A stretch of 25,155 nt of DNA from Desulfobacterales bacterium. Lineage in GTDB: Bacteria > Desulfobacterota > Desulfobacteria > Desulfobacterales > UBA5852. The notes beneath the pieces were generated by a model. The model was not told where the DNA came from. It made no database searches and saw only the letters and a program-made list of their open reading frames with translations. Shown here in pieces: positions 15,993 through 23,392 of this stretch. Position 1 is the stretch's first letter. Each line of letters begins with the position of its first letter. The stretch is taken from the NCBI GenBank assembly GCA_030066455.1, contig JASJBQ010000038.1, positions 1 through 25,155 of the forward strand, written 5' to 3'. The position numbers and the translations under genes are program-made.

Positions 15993-16355
15993 ATGCGCAT
16001 TCTCATTCTGACAGCAGCGGGTTTGATCCTGGCGGGTTGCGTCAGCAACCCCGGTGTCGAAACGCTGAGTCCCGCCGAACTTGAAACCTTCAGGCGGATT
16101 CAGATCCTGGAAGGTGAAGTCGCCGAACCCTACAAGGTGGTGGCCAAGGTCAAAGGGAAAGAATGCCACACGGATATCGAGCAATCCAAAGCCCTCGAAA
16201 CGAAAGATGCCATCACGGTATTGAAAGTCAAAGCGGCCCGTAAAGGCGCGGACGCCATCATCAATGTCCAGTGCGATCGCGACATGACCACCGACTGGCG
16301 CAACGACTGCTGGAGTTCGATGCTGTGCGTCGGCACGGCCATCAAGTTTGAATAA
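15993..16355 (+). CDS. RcsF-like outer-membrane lipoprotein
   Basis: A 120-residue lipoprotein with lipobox LAGC (Cys16) and a strong AAGGAG ribosome binding site. The mature domain has four cysteines at 58, 94, 106 and 112. E. coli RcsF has cysteines at 74, 109, 118 and 124, which form two crossing disulfides, and the spacings agree well (36, 12, 6 against 35, 9, 6). The context also matches: a KGKEC segment, a helix rich in Lys/Ala ending in GADAIINVQC, and a final LCVGTAIKF against the enterobacterial VCIGSALNI. RcsF senses envelope damage and activates the Rcs phosphorelay. No rcs kinase genes lie nearby and the signalling partner here is unknown. A general YbjQ/RcsF-fold lipoprotein is the safer reading. 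Confidence 0.75.
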   Translation: MRILILTAAGLILAGCVSNPGVETLSPAELETFRRIQILEGEVAEPYKVVAKVKGKECHTDIEQSKALETKDAITVLKVKAARKGADAIINVQCDRDMTTDWRNDCWSSMLCVGTAIKFE

Positions 16356-16399
16356 ACGGCAGATTCGGGGCAGCCACCATCCGCCGGAGGGAGTTCACC

Positions 16400-17677
16400 G
16401 TGGAATCGCATCCCCGACTCAAAATCCTCCACCTCCTCAGTCAACGGCCGGATTCCACCGGCAGCGGCATTTATCTGCAGGCCATGGTGCGCGAGGCGGC
16501 CGCCCGCGGACACGACAATTGGATCGTCGCCGGCATCCAGTCCGGCCATGAAGCCGAATTGGGCGGCATCGACAAGGACCGATGCCATTTCGTGACGTTC
16601 GAGGGCGGGGACATCCCCTTCCCGATTCCCGGCATGACCGATATCATGCCTTATCCCAACACCCGTTTCGTGGATCTAACCCCTTCTGAACTCCAGCTTT
16701 ACGAAACGGTCTTTTCAAACGTACTGGAACATTCGGTGAGCCGGTTCCGGCCCGATATCATCCACAGCCATCACCTCTGGCTGGTGAGTTCGCTGGCGCG
16801 TCGTCGTTTTCCGGACATTCCCGTGGTGGCATCCTGTCACGGAACCGACCTGCGGCAGTTCCAGAACTGTCCGCACCTGCGCGACCGGGTGCTCTCCGGC
16901 TGCGGTCGTCTGGATGCCGCCCTGGCCCTCAGTGAAGCCCAAAAATCAGACATTCTCCGAAGCTACAATTTGACAGCGGAGCGGGTATGGGTCACCGGGG
17001 CGGGATTTAACGCCAAGCTGTTTGTTCCCGGCGTCAAGCCCCCGCCCCGCCCGGTGCAGTTGGTCTATGCCGGCAAATTCATACGCGCCAAAGGGCTTCC
17101 CTGGCTTTTGCGCGCCCTTGCACGGGTGGCGACGCGCGACTGGCGCCTGCACCTGGTCGGCGGAGGGAGTGGTGCCGAAAGGGATGAATGCCTGCGCCTG
17201 GCCGGCACCCTGGGCGACCGTGTGATCGTGCACGGCCAGGTACCACAGGCACGCCTGGCTGAAATTTTCCGCCGGTCGCACATTTTCGTGCTTTCATCCT
17301 TTTTTGAAGGTTTGCCTCTGGTGGTGTTGGAAGCGCTGGCCAGCGGCTGCCGTGTGGTCGCCACCGGCCTTCCCGGCGTGCTGGAAGTGGCCCGGGGCAT
17401 CAACAGCGAAGCGATTGACCTGGTTCGTCCTCCCCGGCTGCGCCAGATGGATCAGCCCTATGCCGAAGATCTCCCGGGCTTCGAGCGCCGTCTGACCGAC
17501 GCCCTCGACCGGCAGATGTCTGCCGTTATCCGGCAACCGCAGATGGCGATGGCCCCCATCGCCGCCATGCTCGCGGCGTGCACCTGGCAAGGCGTCTTTG
17601 CCCGGATTGAGACGGTGTATCACGGCTTGACCGGGTCGCGTTCCTGGCCCTCACATGCGAAATTGCCGCCAGTCTAA
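16400..17677 (+). CDS. GT-B glycosyltransferase (family 4-like)
   Basis: A 425-residue protein starting at GTG after GGAGGGAG. Both Rossmann halves of the GT-B fold are visible. The N-terminal acceptor half has a glycine-rich loop (SGIYLQAMVREAAARGH), then DIIHSHHLW and VVASCHGTDL. The C-terminal donor half has YAGKFIRAKGLPWLLRAL, then LHLVGGGS, and the EX7E motif in FEGLPLVVLEALASG. These are the marks of retaining GT4 enzymes that add sugars from nucleotide donors in lipopolysaccharide or exopolysaccharide assembly. The donor and acceptor are not predictable. It stands alone, with no neighbouring glycan cluster, 44 bp after the RcsF-like gene with which it may share a transcript. Confidence 0.9.
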   Translation: MESHPRLKILHLLSQRPDSTGSGIYLQAMVREAAARGHDNWIVAGIQSGHEAELGGIDKDRCHFVTFEGGDIPFPIPGMTDIMPYPNTRFVDLTPSELQLYETVFSNVLEHSVSRFRPDIIHSHHLWLVSSLARRRFPDIPVVASCHGTDLRQFQNCPHLRDRVLSGCGRLDAALALSEAQKSDILRSYNLTAERVWVTGAGFNAKLFVPGVKPPPRPVQLVYAGKFIRAKGLPWLLRALARVATRDWRLHLVGGGSGAERDECLRLAGTLGDRVIVHGQVPQARLAEIFRRSHIFVLSSFFEGLPLVVLEALASGCRVVATGLPGVLEVARGINSEAIDLVRPPRLRQMDQPYAEDLPGFERRLTDALDRQMSAVIRQPQMAMAPIAAMLAACTWQGVFARIETVYHGLTGSRSWPSHAKLPPV

Positions 17678-17795
17678 GGTACCTGTCTGGCGTTCAAATG
17701 CTGAAGACACGATGATGTTTGCATACTCGTCAATCTCAACGCCGGTGGATGACGCGTAACTGTGGTTTCACCGCCCGGGTTCAAACGGAAAATTT

Positions 17796-17823
17796 GACAG
17801 CGGAGCCCGAAGGCTCCGCTGTC
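17796..17823. terminator. Perfect 12-bp hairpin after glycosyltransferase
   Basis: The stem GACAGCGGAGCC pairs perfectly with its complement around a 4-nt loop. Read leftward, the loop is UUCG closed by C-G, the very stable tetraloop. No T-run follows on the plus strand and only a modest AAATTTT on the minus strand. It is probably a terminator or transcript-end stabiliser for the glycosyltransferase 118 bp upstream. Confidence 0.55.
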
Positions 17824-17855
17824 GGGGGAGGTTTGAGGCAATTTTCCTGTTGAGT

Positions 17856-17869
17856 AGGTCAATTGACCT
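17856..17869. promoter_or_regulatory. 14-bp perfect palindrome, possible operator
   Basis: AGGTCAATTGACCT is self-complementary over its whole length and has no loop, so it suits a dimeric DNA-binding protein better than an RNA hairpin. It lies about 300 bp before the AI-2E-family gene. A regulator is not identified. Confidence 0.3.
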
Positions 17870-18162
17870 CGTGCAAACTGTTAATCACTCTTCACCGCAA
17901 TGCAAACCCATAGAGGGGGCCTCCCCATTCGCGCCATCGGACATGGGCCTGGCGTGCCGGACCCATGCCGAATGGAGCCGGCATAGCCAAACCGGGCCGG
18001 CGCTTCCCGGCGTCCGACGGCACTTGGTTTGGAGCGCGCTTTCTGGTAGTTTGACCGTAAATAGAGGAAAAGCGCGTCTGACGCGATCCGCCGCCAGCCG
18101 ACAGCTCGCCGCACGATTCGATGCAGGGCGTTTTTTCCCGCCAACGGAGGGGTACCCGACCA

Positions 18163-19272
18163 ATGTCGACCCAAGACGAACGAATCAACAAAACCGTCGT
18201 ACTGTTGCTGGTTGTCATGATTTCAGCCCTTTTTCTGTCCATGATCCGGCAGTTTCTGGTCGCCATCTTTATGGCCGCTATTTTTTCGGCCCTGGCGCAA
18301 CCCCTGTATGTATGGCTGGCCCGGCTATTTGGGGGTCGTCGGCCGATGGCCTCCCTGGCCACGCTGCTGCTGATCGTCATCGTCGTGTTGATCCCGCTCG
18401 GCATCCTGGTCGGCATCGTCACCGCCCAAGCCATTGCGGTCAGCCAGTCGGTGCAGCCGGCGGTCGAAAAATTCCTTTCCGAACCCACTGTTTTTTCCGC
18501 TTATTTGGACCGCATCCCCTATATCGATCAAATCGTCGTCTACAAAGAGACCATCCTGCGCAAGGCCGGTGAGTTCGTAGGATCCTTGAGCAAGTACCTG
18601 ATCCGCAACCTGGGCTCCGGTGCCCTGGGAACCGTTAATTTCCTGTTCATGTTCTTCATCATGCTCTACACCATGTTTTTCTTCCTCATGGACGGCAACC
18701 GGCTGCTGTCCCGCATCCTTTATTACCTGCCCCTCCAGAACGAGGAGGAGAGCCAGCTTCTGGATCGTTTCACGTCGGTCAGCCGGGCCACCATCAAGGG
18801 GACCATCGTCATCTGCATCCTGCAGGGCGGCCTGGCCGGTCTGGGATTTTTTGCCGTTGGCATCAAGGGGGCGGCCTTCTGGGGAACCGTCATGGGGGTG
18901 CTCTCGATCATACCGGGCATCGGCACAGGGCTGGTGTGGATTCCAGCGGTCGTCATCCTGGTCGCCTTGGGCCACTACGCCAAAGGCATCGGGCTGGCAC
19001 TCTTCTGCGGCCTGGTGGTGGGCAGCATCGACAACCTGGTGAGGCCTTCCCTGGTGGGCAAGGATACCCAGATGCACGACCTGTTCATCCTGTTCGGCAC
19101 CTTGGGGGGTATTGCACTTTTCGGAGTGGTCGGCATCATCATCGGACCGATCATCGCCGCCCTGTTCGTCACCATGTGGGATATCTACGGTGCCGTTTTC
19201 AAGGACATCCTGCCGGCCACGCCCGGCTATACCGATCCCCAAACGGTTGATCCCGTCGACGAAGACCGCTAA
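18163..19272 (+). CDS. AI-2E/PerM family integral membrane transporter
   Basis: A 369-residue polytopic protein. Two or three membrane segments lie near the start (about 11-48 and 62-86). A long polar loop (about 90-155) follows, then a C-terminal bundle of four or five more segments. The family signature is clear around SIIPGIGTGLVWIPAVVILVALG and in DNLVRPSLVGKDTQMHDLFILFGTLGG. Members were first named for autoinducer-2 export (TqsA), but others export different solutes or act as Na+/H+ antiporters, so the substrate is open. I chose the ATG at 18163 because a GGAGGGG site lies 8 bp before it. No quorum-sensing synthase is adjacent. Confidence 0.92.
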   Translation: MSTQDERINKTVVLLLVVMISALFLSMIRQFLVAIFMAAIFSALAQPLYVWLARLFGGRRPMASLATLLLIVIVVLIPLGILVGIVTAQAIAVSQSVQPAVEKFLSEPTVFSAYLDRIPYIDQIVVYKETILRKAGEFVGSLSKYLIRNLGSGALGTVNFLFMFFIMLYTMFFFLMDGNRLLSRILYYLPLQNEEESQLLDRFTSVSRATIKGTIVICILQGGLAGLGFFAVGIKGAAFWGTVMGVLSIIPGIGTGLVWIPAVVILVALGHYAKGIGLALFCGLVVGSIDNLVRPSLVGKDTQMHDLFILFGTLGGIALFGVVGIIIGPIIAALFVTMWDIYGAVFKDILPATPGYTDPQTVDPVDEDR

Positions 19273-19522
19273 CCGTCACACCGACCGCGTCGGGCGGCCA
19301 TCAACCCGCCTGGACGTGCTTTCCCTCCGCACGGTCGCCGCCCTCGGAAGCCATCCCCCCGCAGCACAGAACCACCGCCGGGCTGTTTCCAACCGTCTCG
19401 TCCTTTTTTTCAATGCGATCAAAAAAAATGGGAATAAACGGCCGTCCTTTAGGATCATAGGCATCGAAGGCTTCAAACCGATACCGACGCGTCGAAAGAC
19501 GCTACACGAAGGAGAGTCGACA

Positions 19523-19993
19523 ATGAAACATGCAATCCCCAGGATCATGTTGACCACGGCCCTGCTGATTTACCTCTGGCCCGCCGTCGCCACGGCGACC
19601 GAGGAGCGCACGGCCTACGAATACGGTGATGGGCACTGGATTTATTTCGGCCCTTCCCAGTCTCCCGAATGGACCACAACGCGCAAGATGCCACTGAAAC
19701 GCTCCCTGGAGCAGTCGATTCGCGGCGATGCCCTGCGCCATTACGAAATGCCGCAGTTTGTTCTACCTGAATCCGGCGTTGTGATCAGTTTCCACGACGG
19801 GGCAGATATGCGAACGGGAAAACTTGACCGGGATACGAAACGCGGCAATGAAAGGCTTCCGGTTAAGGTTCAATCGCCGCGGGAGACGTTTGAACTGCCG
19901 GAGAGCGGTACCACCATCGAATTCCCGCGTGTCAAGGAGCGGACGAGCGAGGAAAAACCGACTCTGGCCCGCCACCGCGAAACCCCTCACTGA
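19523..19993 (+). CDS. Small exported protein of unknown function
   Basis: A 156-residue protein with a clear signal peptide (about 1-26, ending VATAT) and an AAGGAGA ribosome binding site. The mature part is polar. It contains YEYGDGHWIYFG near the start and two related short segments, FVLPESGVVISFHDG and FELPESGTTIEFPRV, about 45 residues apart, which suggest a small internal repeat. There is no lipobox, further membrane helix or known domain. It sits between the AI-2E-family gene (250 bp upstream) and the sigma-factor operon (162 bp downstream). It could be an envelope target of that sigma factor, but this is a guess from position only. Confidence 0.75.
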   Translation: MKHAIPRIMLTTALLIYLWPAVATATEERTAYEYGDGHWIYFGPSQSPEWTTTRKMPLKRSLEQSIRGDALRHYEMPQFVLPESGVVISFHDGADMRTGKLDRDTKRGNERLPVKVQSPRETFELPESGTTIEFPRVKERTSEEKPTLARHRETPH

Positions 19994-20155
19994 TGGCGGC
20001 TCTGGCCAGACGTATCAGGATGGTTATGGTGAATTCATGGGTCCCGGGAGCTTCACCCCCTGCGGACCCTGCCAAATGGTTGGTTGCATACCGGAAAGCC
20101 TCCACGCAAATGCAGCGGCCAGCGACCAGGGCCGAGATGAGAGGACACAATAGCG

Positions 20156-20779
20156 ATGCGATTACCCGGCTTCACCGGCGCCCTGACAACCTGGAAAAAG
20201 AAGCGGCTAAGGTCGGACGATTTCTGGCAGCAGGCCGGACGCTACGAAAAACTGCTTTTCAGTGTGGCCTTTCAACACACCGGCAACCGCTTCGACGCCG
20301 AGGACCTGGTGCAGGAAGCCTTTCTGGCTGCCTTCCGCAGCCGGCACCAGCTCAAGGACCGACACAAAATGAAGCCCTGGCTCACCGTCATTCTGCGCAA
20401 TGCGTTTCTCAAACGGGCCGGACGATCTGACATGCGGCCGGAGCAGGCATACGACGAGCAGGTCGATTACGATTATATCGACGCGCTGGCAATGACGGCG
20501 GCCCAGGAGGACGCCCTGAAAGCCCTCGAGCGCAAGGCCACGGCTGAAAATCTGCACCAGCAGCTGGATCGACTGCCAGAATCCTACCGGTCGGTGTTAA
20601 TCCTCTACTATCTCCAGGAATTCAGTTACCAGGAGATCGCCGACATGCTGGAGATACCGCTGGGAACGGTCATGTCCCGACTCGCACGCGGCAAACAGCG
20701 CCTCAAGACCGCTTTCATCCGCCAAACGGCGCAGACCGCTACCCGCAAGAAAGTGATTCCGCTGACCCGCAAAGGATAG
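20156..20779 (+). CDS. ECF-type RNA polymerase sigma factor
   Basis: A 207-residue two-domain sigma factor. Region 2 (about 25-95) includes YEKLLFSVAF and the core-binding DAEDLVQEAFLAAF. Region 4 (about 130-190) is a helix-turn-helix with LPESYRSVLILYYLQEFSYQEIADML and TVMSRLARGKQRL, which contacts the -35 element. There is no region 1 or 3, as expected for group IV sigma factors. A GAGAGG sequence upstream of the ATG is a rather distant ribosome binding site. The zinc-finger anti-sigma gene starts 7 bp after the stop, so the pair is co-transcribed and co-regulated. Such pairs answer envelope or redox stress. The inducing signal here is not visible. Confidence 0.93.
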   Translation: MRLPGFTGALTTWKKKRLRSDDFWQQAGRYEKLLFSVAFQHTGNRFDAEDLVQEAFLAAFRSRHQLKDRHKMKPWLTVILRNAFLKRAGRSDMRPEQAYDEQVDYDYIDALAMTAAQEDALKALERKATAENLHQQLDRLPESYRSVLILYYLQEFSYQEIADMLEIPLGTVMSRLARGKQRLKTAFIRQTAQTATRKKVIPLTRKG

Positions 20780-20786
20780 ATGACGC

Positions 20787-21506
20787 ATGGACTGCAAAGA
20801 ATTCAAACGCTGGCTGATCGTCCGCGACAATTGCGACGAGGACACGTCGCTCCAGGCCCGTGCCCATCGCGATCACTGCCCGGACTGTGATCGGCTGTAT
20901 GCCGCCGATGAGGTGCTGGATCAGGCGTTTGCCGCAGGCATCCGTCCGGTCAGCGCCCCCAAAGGCATGGCGCAACGGGCCCGGGCCGAGGCCGAGGCCA
21001 AGCGCCGCCCCACCGCGACCCGGTGGCGCAGAGGGTTGGTACCCGCAATGGCGCTGGGGGTGGTGCTGACTTTCATGGTCTGGAACCCTTGGGCCAACCC
21101 GCTCACCACTTTGGATGCGATCGGGAAATACGCGGTGGCCAACCATGGCCGGGCCGACATGACCATGGCCTTCACGGCCGATGAAATTACCGACCCCCCA
21201 GAGTGGTTTTACCAACGCCTGAATTTCCGAATCGCCATGCCGGATTTAAGCCATCGCCAATGGACCTTCCTGGGAGGACGCGAATGCACCATCGGCCCCA
21301 AGAAGGCCGCTTATCTTTTCTACGAGGACCACGGTGAAAACGTATCGGTGTTCGTCCTACCCGCCCGTCAAATCAAAATGCCGCTAAGGGCCGATTACCG
21401 CTACCGGATCGAAGCGCCCCATCACCGCGTGGAACTCTGGAAAATGGACGCCATGGTCTGCATCCTGGTGCAGGATCGCCCCTCAAGCACATCATCGACC
21501 ACCTGA
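20787..21506 (+). CDS. Zinc-finger anti-sigma factor, membrane anchored (possible C-terminal frameshift)
   Basis: A 239-residue cognate anti-sigma factor. The N-terminus has the zinc-binding H-x3-C-x2-C motif (His27, Cys31, Cys34) of ZAS-domain proteins, which hold ECF sigma factors inactive. A single membrane helix (about 84-99) separates it from a roughly 140-residue extracytoplasmic domain with HRQWTFLGGRECTIG. The gene starts 7 bp after the sigma gene. The last ten residues are Ser/Thr-rich and unlike a folded end. In the next frame the sequence reads DRPLKHIIDHL, the usual style of ending for these proteins. One missing C near 21480 would explain this, so the annotated C-terminus may be wrong. 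Confidence 0.85.
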   Translation: MDCKEFKRWLIVRDNCDEDTSLQARAHRDHCPDCDRLYAADEVLDQAFAAGIRPVSAPKGMAQRARAEAEAKRRPTATRWRRGLVPAMALGVVLTFMVWNPWANPLTTLDAIGKYAVANHGRADMTMAFTADEITDPPEWFYQRLNFRIAMPDLSHRQWTFLGGRECTIGPKKAAYLFYEDHGENVSVFVLPARQIKMPLRADYRYRIEAPHHRVELWKMDAMVCILVQDRPSSTSSTT

Positions 21507-21683
21507 CCGGCCCCGACATCATAGCGCTTAGGCCGCAGCCGCTGTCTTCCTTCGACAATACCTCGAAAAAGCCCACGCTGGCACCGCCGGTCGGCACCAC
21601 TTTTTGCTTGTGTATCCGGCGGCCGGGCTTTAAACTGCCTGCAAATCACACGCCTGTGGGCGCGACCACCAAAGGAGGACTCA

Positions 21684-22070
21684 ATGCCCTTAACCGTCCG
21701 CACCGTTCAAAAAGCGCTGGGGGCCTATGTCGTCGCCCCGACCGGTCAAATCAACGGCCAGACCTACGATGTCCTGGAAGACGAACTCGACGCGCTGGTG
21801 GCCCAGAAGCCCTCCCTGATCGCCATGGACATGGCCCAAGTCGACTACCTCAGCAGCGCCGGAATCCGCATCATCCTCAAGTCCCAGAAAGCGCTCAAGG
21901 CCAACGACGGCAAAATGGTCTTCATGCATCTGCAGCCCCAGATCCGCAAGGTCTTCGAGATCATCGAAGCTCTCCCCACCATGCGGGTCTTTAAAAGCAT
22001 CGAGGAAATGGACGCTTATCTGGATCGGATGCAGAAGAAAGTGACGGGCGAAATCGTTGACGACGATTGA
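21684..22070 (+). CDS. STAS-domain anti-anti-sigma factor (RsbV/SpoIIAA type)
   Basis: A 128-residue single STAS domain with an ideal AAAGGAGGA ribosome binding site. The strand-helix motif YLSSAGIRIILKSQKAL has the candidate phosphorylation serines 57 and 58. The early GQINGQTYDVLEDEL and the late helix IRKVFEIIEAL are typical of the fold. In partner-switching modules the unphosphorylated protein takes an anti-sigma kinase away from its sigma factor, and a SpoIIE-type phosphatase reactivates it. A SpoIIE-type gene lies 1.3 kb to the right on the other strand, but no HATPase kinase is in view. Whether it has any link to the preceding ECF sigma pair is uncertain. Confidence 0.9.
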   Translation: MPLTVRTVQKALGAYVVAPTGQINGQTYDVLEDELDALVAQKPSLIAMDMAQVDYLSSAGIRIILKSQKALKANDGKMVFMHLQPQIRKVFEIIEALPTMRVFKSIEEMDAYLDRMQKKVTGEIVDDD

Positions 22071-22163
22071 TGCGGTGATGGATCACCGTCTAAAGCGGCG
22101 AGCGCGAGCGTTGCAAGCATGGGCTGGCGACGGAGGGCGGATTGTCAGCCGCCGGCGGCGCCC

Positions 22164-23339
22164 TCATTCCGGCGCGTCGCTGTAGGCGTCAGCCACCTGG
22201 CGGAACTGGTCCTCGGTGGCATTGAAAGCCTCGACCACCCGCGGGTCGAAGTGCCGGCCCGCACCCTCGCGGATGATATCGCCAGCCTCCTCGTGCGTCA
22301 TGCCGGACTTATACACCCGTTTGCTGACCAGGGCGTCATAGACATCGGCCACCGCCACCAGCCGGGCGGACAGGGGAATCCCCTCCCCCTCGGTCCCGTA
22401 GGGATAACCCGACCCGTCCCACTTTTCGTGATGTCCGTAGGTAATTTCCATGGCCCGGCGCAGATACTCGCTGGCTTTCAGTTCGTGATCGGCCGTACCC
22501 AGCCTTTCACGAACCTTGCCCAGGGTGTCGCCGCCGATCTCCGGATGCAGCTCGATAACCTTGCGTTCTTCGAGCGTGAGACGCCCGGGTTTCTGCAGCA
22601 CCGCATCCGGGATGCCGACCTTGCCGATGTCGTGCAGGGCTGAGGTGGCTTTGACGTGCTCGATCCACTGCTCGCTGATCATCGGGTCGGCTTTGGACAG
22701 CTCGCGTGCCAGAATTTCGACATATCTTTCGATACGCTCCAGGTGTTTGCCCGTATCGTCGTCACGGCTCTCGGTCAGCTTGGCCATGCCGAAAATGATG
22801 GCATTCTGGGCTTTGAGGACTTTGGCCTGCTCCTCCTCGAGTTCACGGGTGCGTTCCCTGACCTTCTGTTCCAGGTTTTCGTTCAGGTCCCGCAATTCAA
22901 GATTGGTGACTTCGAGCTGCCGCTGGAGGCAGCGCAATGTCAGATGGGTGTCCACGCGGGCAGTGACTTCCTCGGGTTGAAACGGCTTGGTGATGTAATC
23001 GACGGCGCCGAGCTGAAGCCCCTTGACTTTGTCTTCTGTCTGCCCAAGGGCCGAAAGGAAGATAATGGGAATGTCATGGGTCCCCGGATCGGCCTTGAGC
23101 TGCCGACAGACCTCGAATCCGTCCATCCCCGGCATCATGATATCCAGCAGGATCAGATCCGGCTGAGCCTTGGCTGTGATGGCCAGTGCACTTTCGCCGT
23201 TCTTGGCCACAAGCAGACGATAGCCGCGACCCGCCAGCGTCTGGGACAGCACCTGAAGATTGGTGGCATTGTCGTCCACCATCAGGATACTGTCCTCGGT
23301 CTCCCTCACCTCGCATGCGCGTTGAATCGTCTCGTCCAT
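22164..23339 (-). CDS. Response regulator with HD-GYP c-di-GMP phosphodiesterase domain
   Basis: A 391-residue two-domain regulator. The receiver domain (about 17-132) has the acidic pair in MVDDN, phosphoacceptor Asp66 ([11 protein letters not shown]) and Lys118. A coiled-coil linker rich in Glu/Arg (about 138-175) follows. The HD-GYP domain (about 178-385) has HDIGKVGIPDAVLQKPGRLT with the metal-binding His236-Asp237, HPEIG, and HHEKWDGSGYP at about 303-313. All the catalytic residues that can be seen are present, so it probably degrades c-di-GMP when phosphorylated. I start it at the ATG after AGAGGAGACC; an upstream ATG at 23363 lacks such a site. It lies 53 bp downstream of the SpoIIE-type gene, with a very similar receiver domain, so the two look like an operon made after duplication of the receiver. 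Confidence 0.94.
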   Translation of the reverse strand: MDETIQRACEVRETEDSILMVDDNATNLQVLSQTLAGRGYRLLVAKNGESALAITAKAQPDLILLDIMMPGMDGFEVCRQLKADPGTHDIPIIFLSALGQTEDKVKGLQLGAVDYITKPFQPEEVTARVDTHLTLRCLQRQLEVTNLELRDLNENLEQKVRERTRELEEEQAKVLKAQNAIIFGMAKLTESRDDDTGKHLERIERYVEILARELSKADPMISEQWIEHVKATSALHDIGKVGIPDAVLQKPGRLTLEERKVIELHPEIGGDTLGKVRERLGTADHELKASEYLRRAMEITYGHHEKWDGSGYPYGTEGEGIPLSARLVAVADVYDALVSKRVYKSGMTHEEAGDIIREGAGRHFDPRVVEAFNATEDQFRQVADAYSDAPE

Positions 23340-23392
23340 GGTCCGGTCTCCTCTGGCTGGCATCAGGGCGGCCTGCAGTGCCGAGCAGTTGC

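Larger units (their letters stand above)
17678..18162. other. Long intergenic region between glycosyltransferase and AI-2E-family genes
   Basis: Nearly 500 bp with no supported gene. It holds a perfect hairpin at 17796-17823 and a 14-bp palindrome at 17856-17869. The right half is GC-rich, and open frames on both strands there have no motif or ribosome binding site. An upstream ATG at 18121 in the AI-2E frame is less likely than the one at 18163. Confidence 0.5.

Noticed and set aside
18325..19242. Leftward 305-residue frame opposite the AI-2E-family gene
   Set aside because: Very His/Asp/Gln-rich composition, the mark of the antisense of a hydrophobic membrane protein.
22073..22088. Small hairpin after the STAS gene as a terminator
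   Set aside because: Only a 6-bp stem and no T-run follow, so it is too weak to call.
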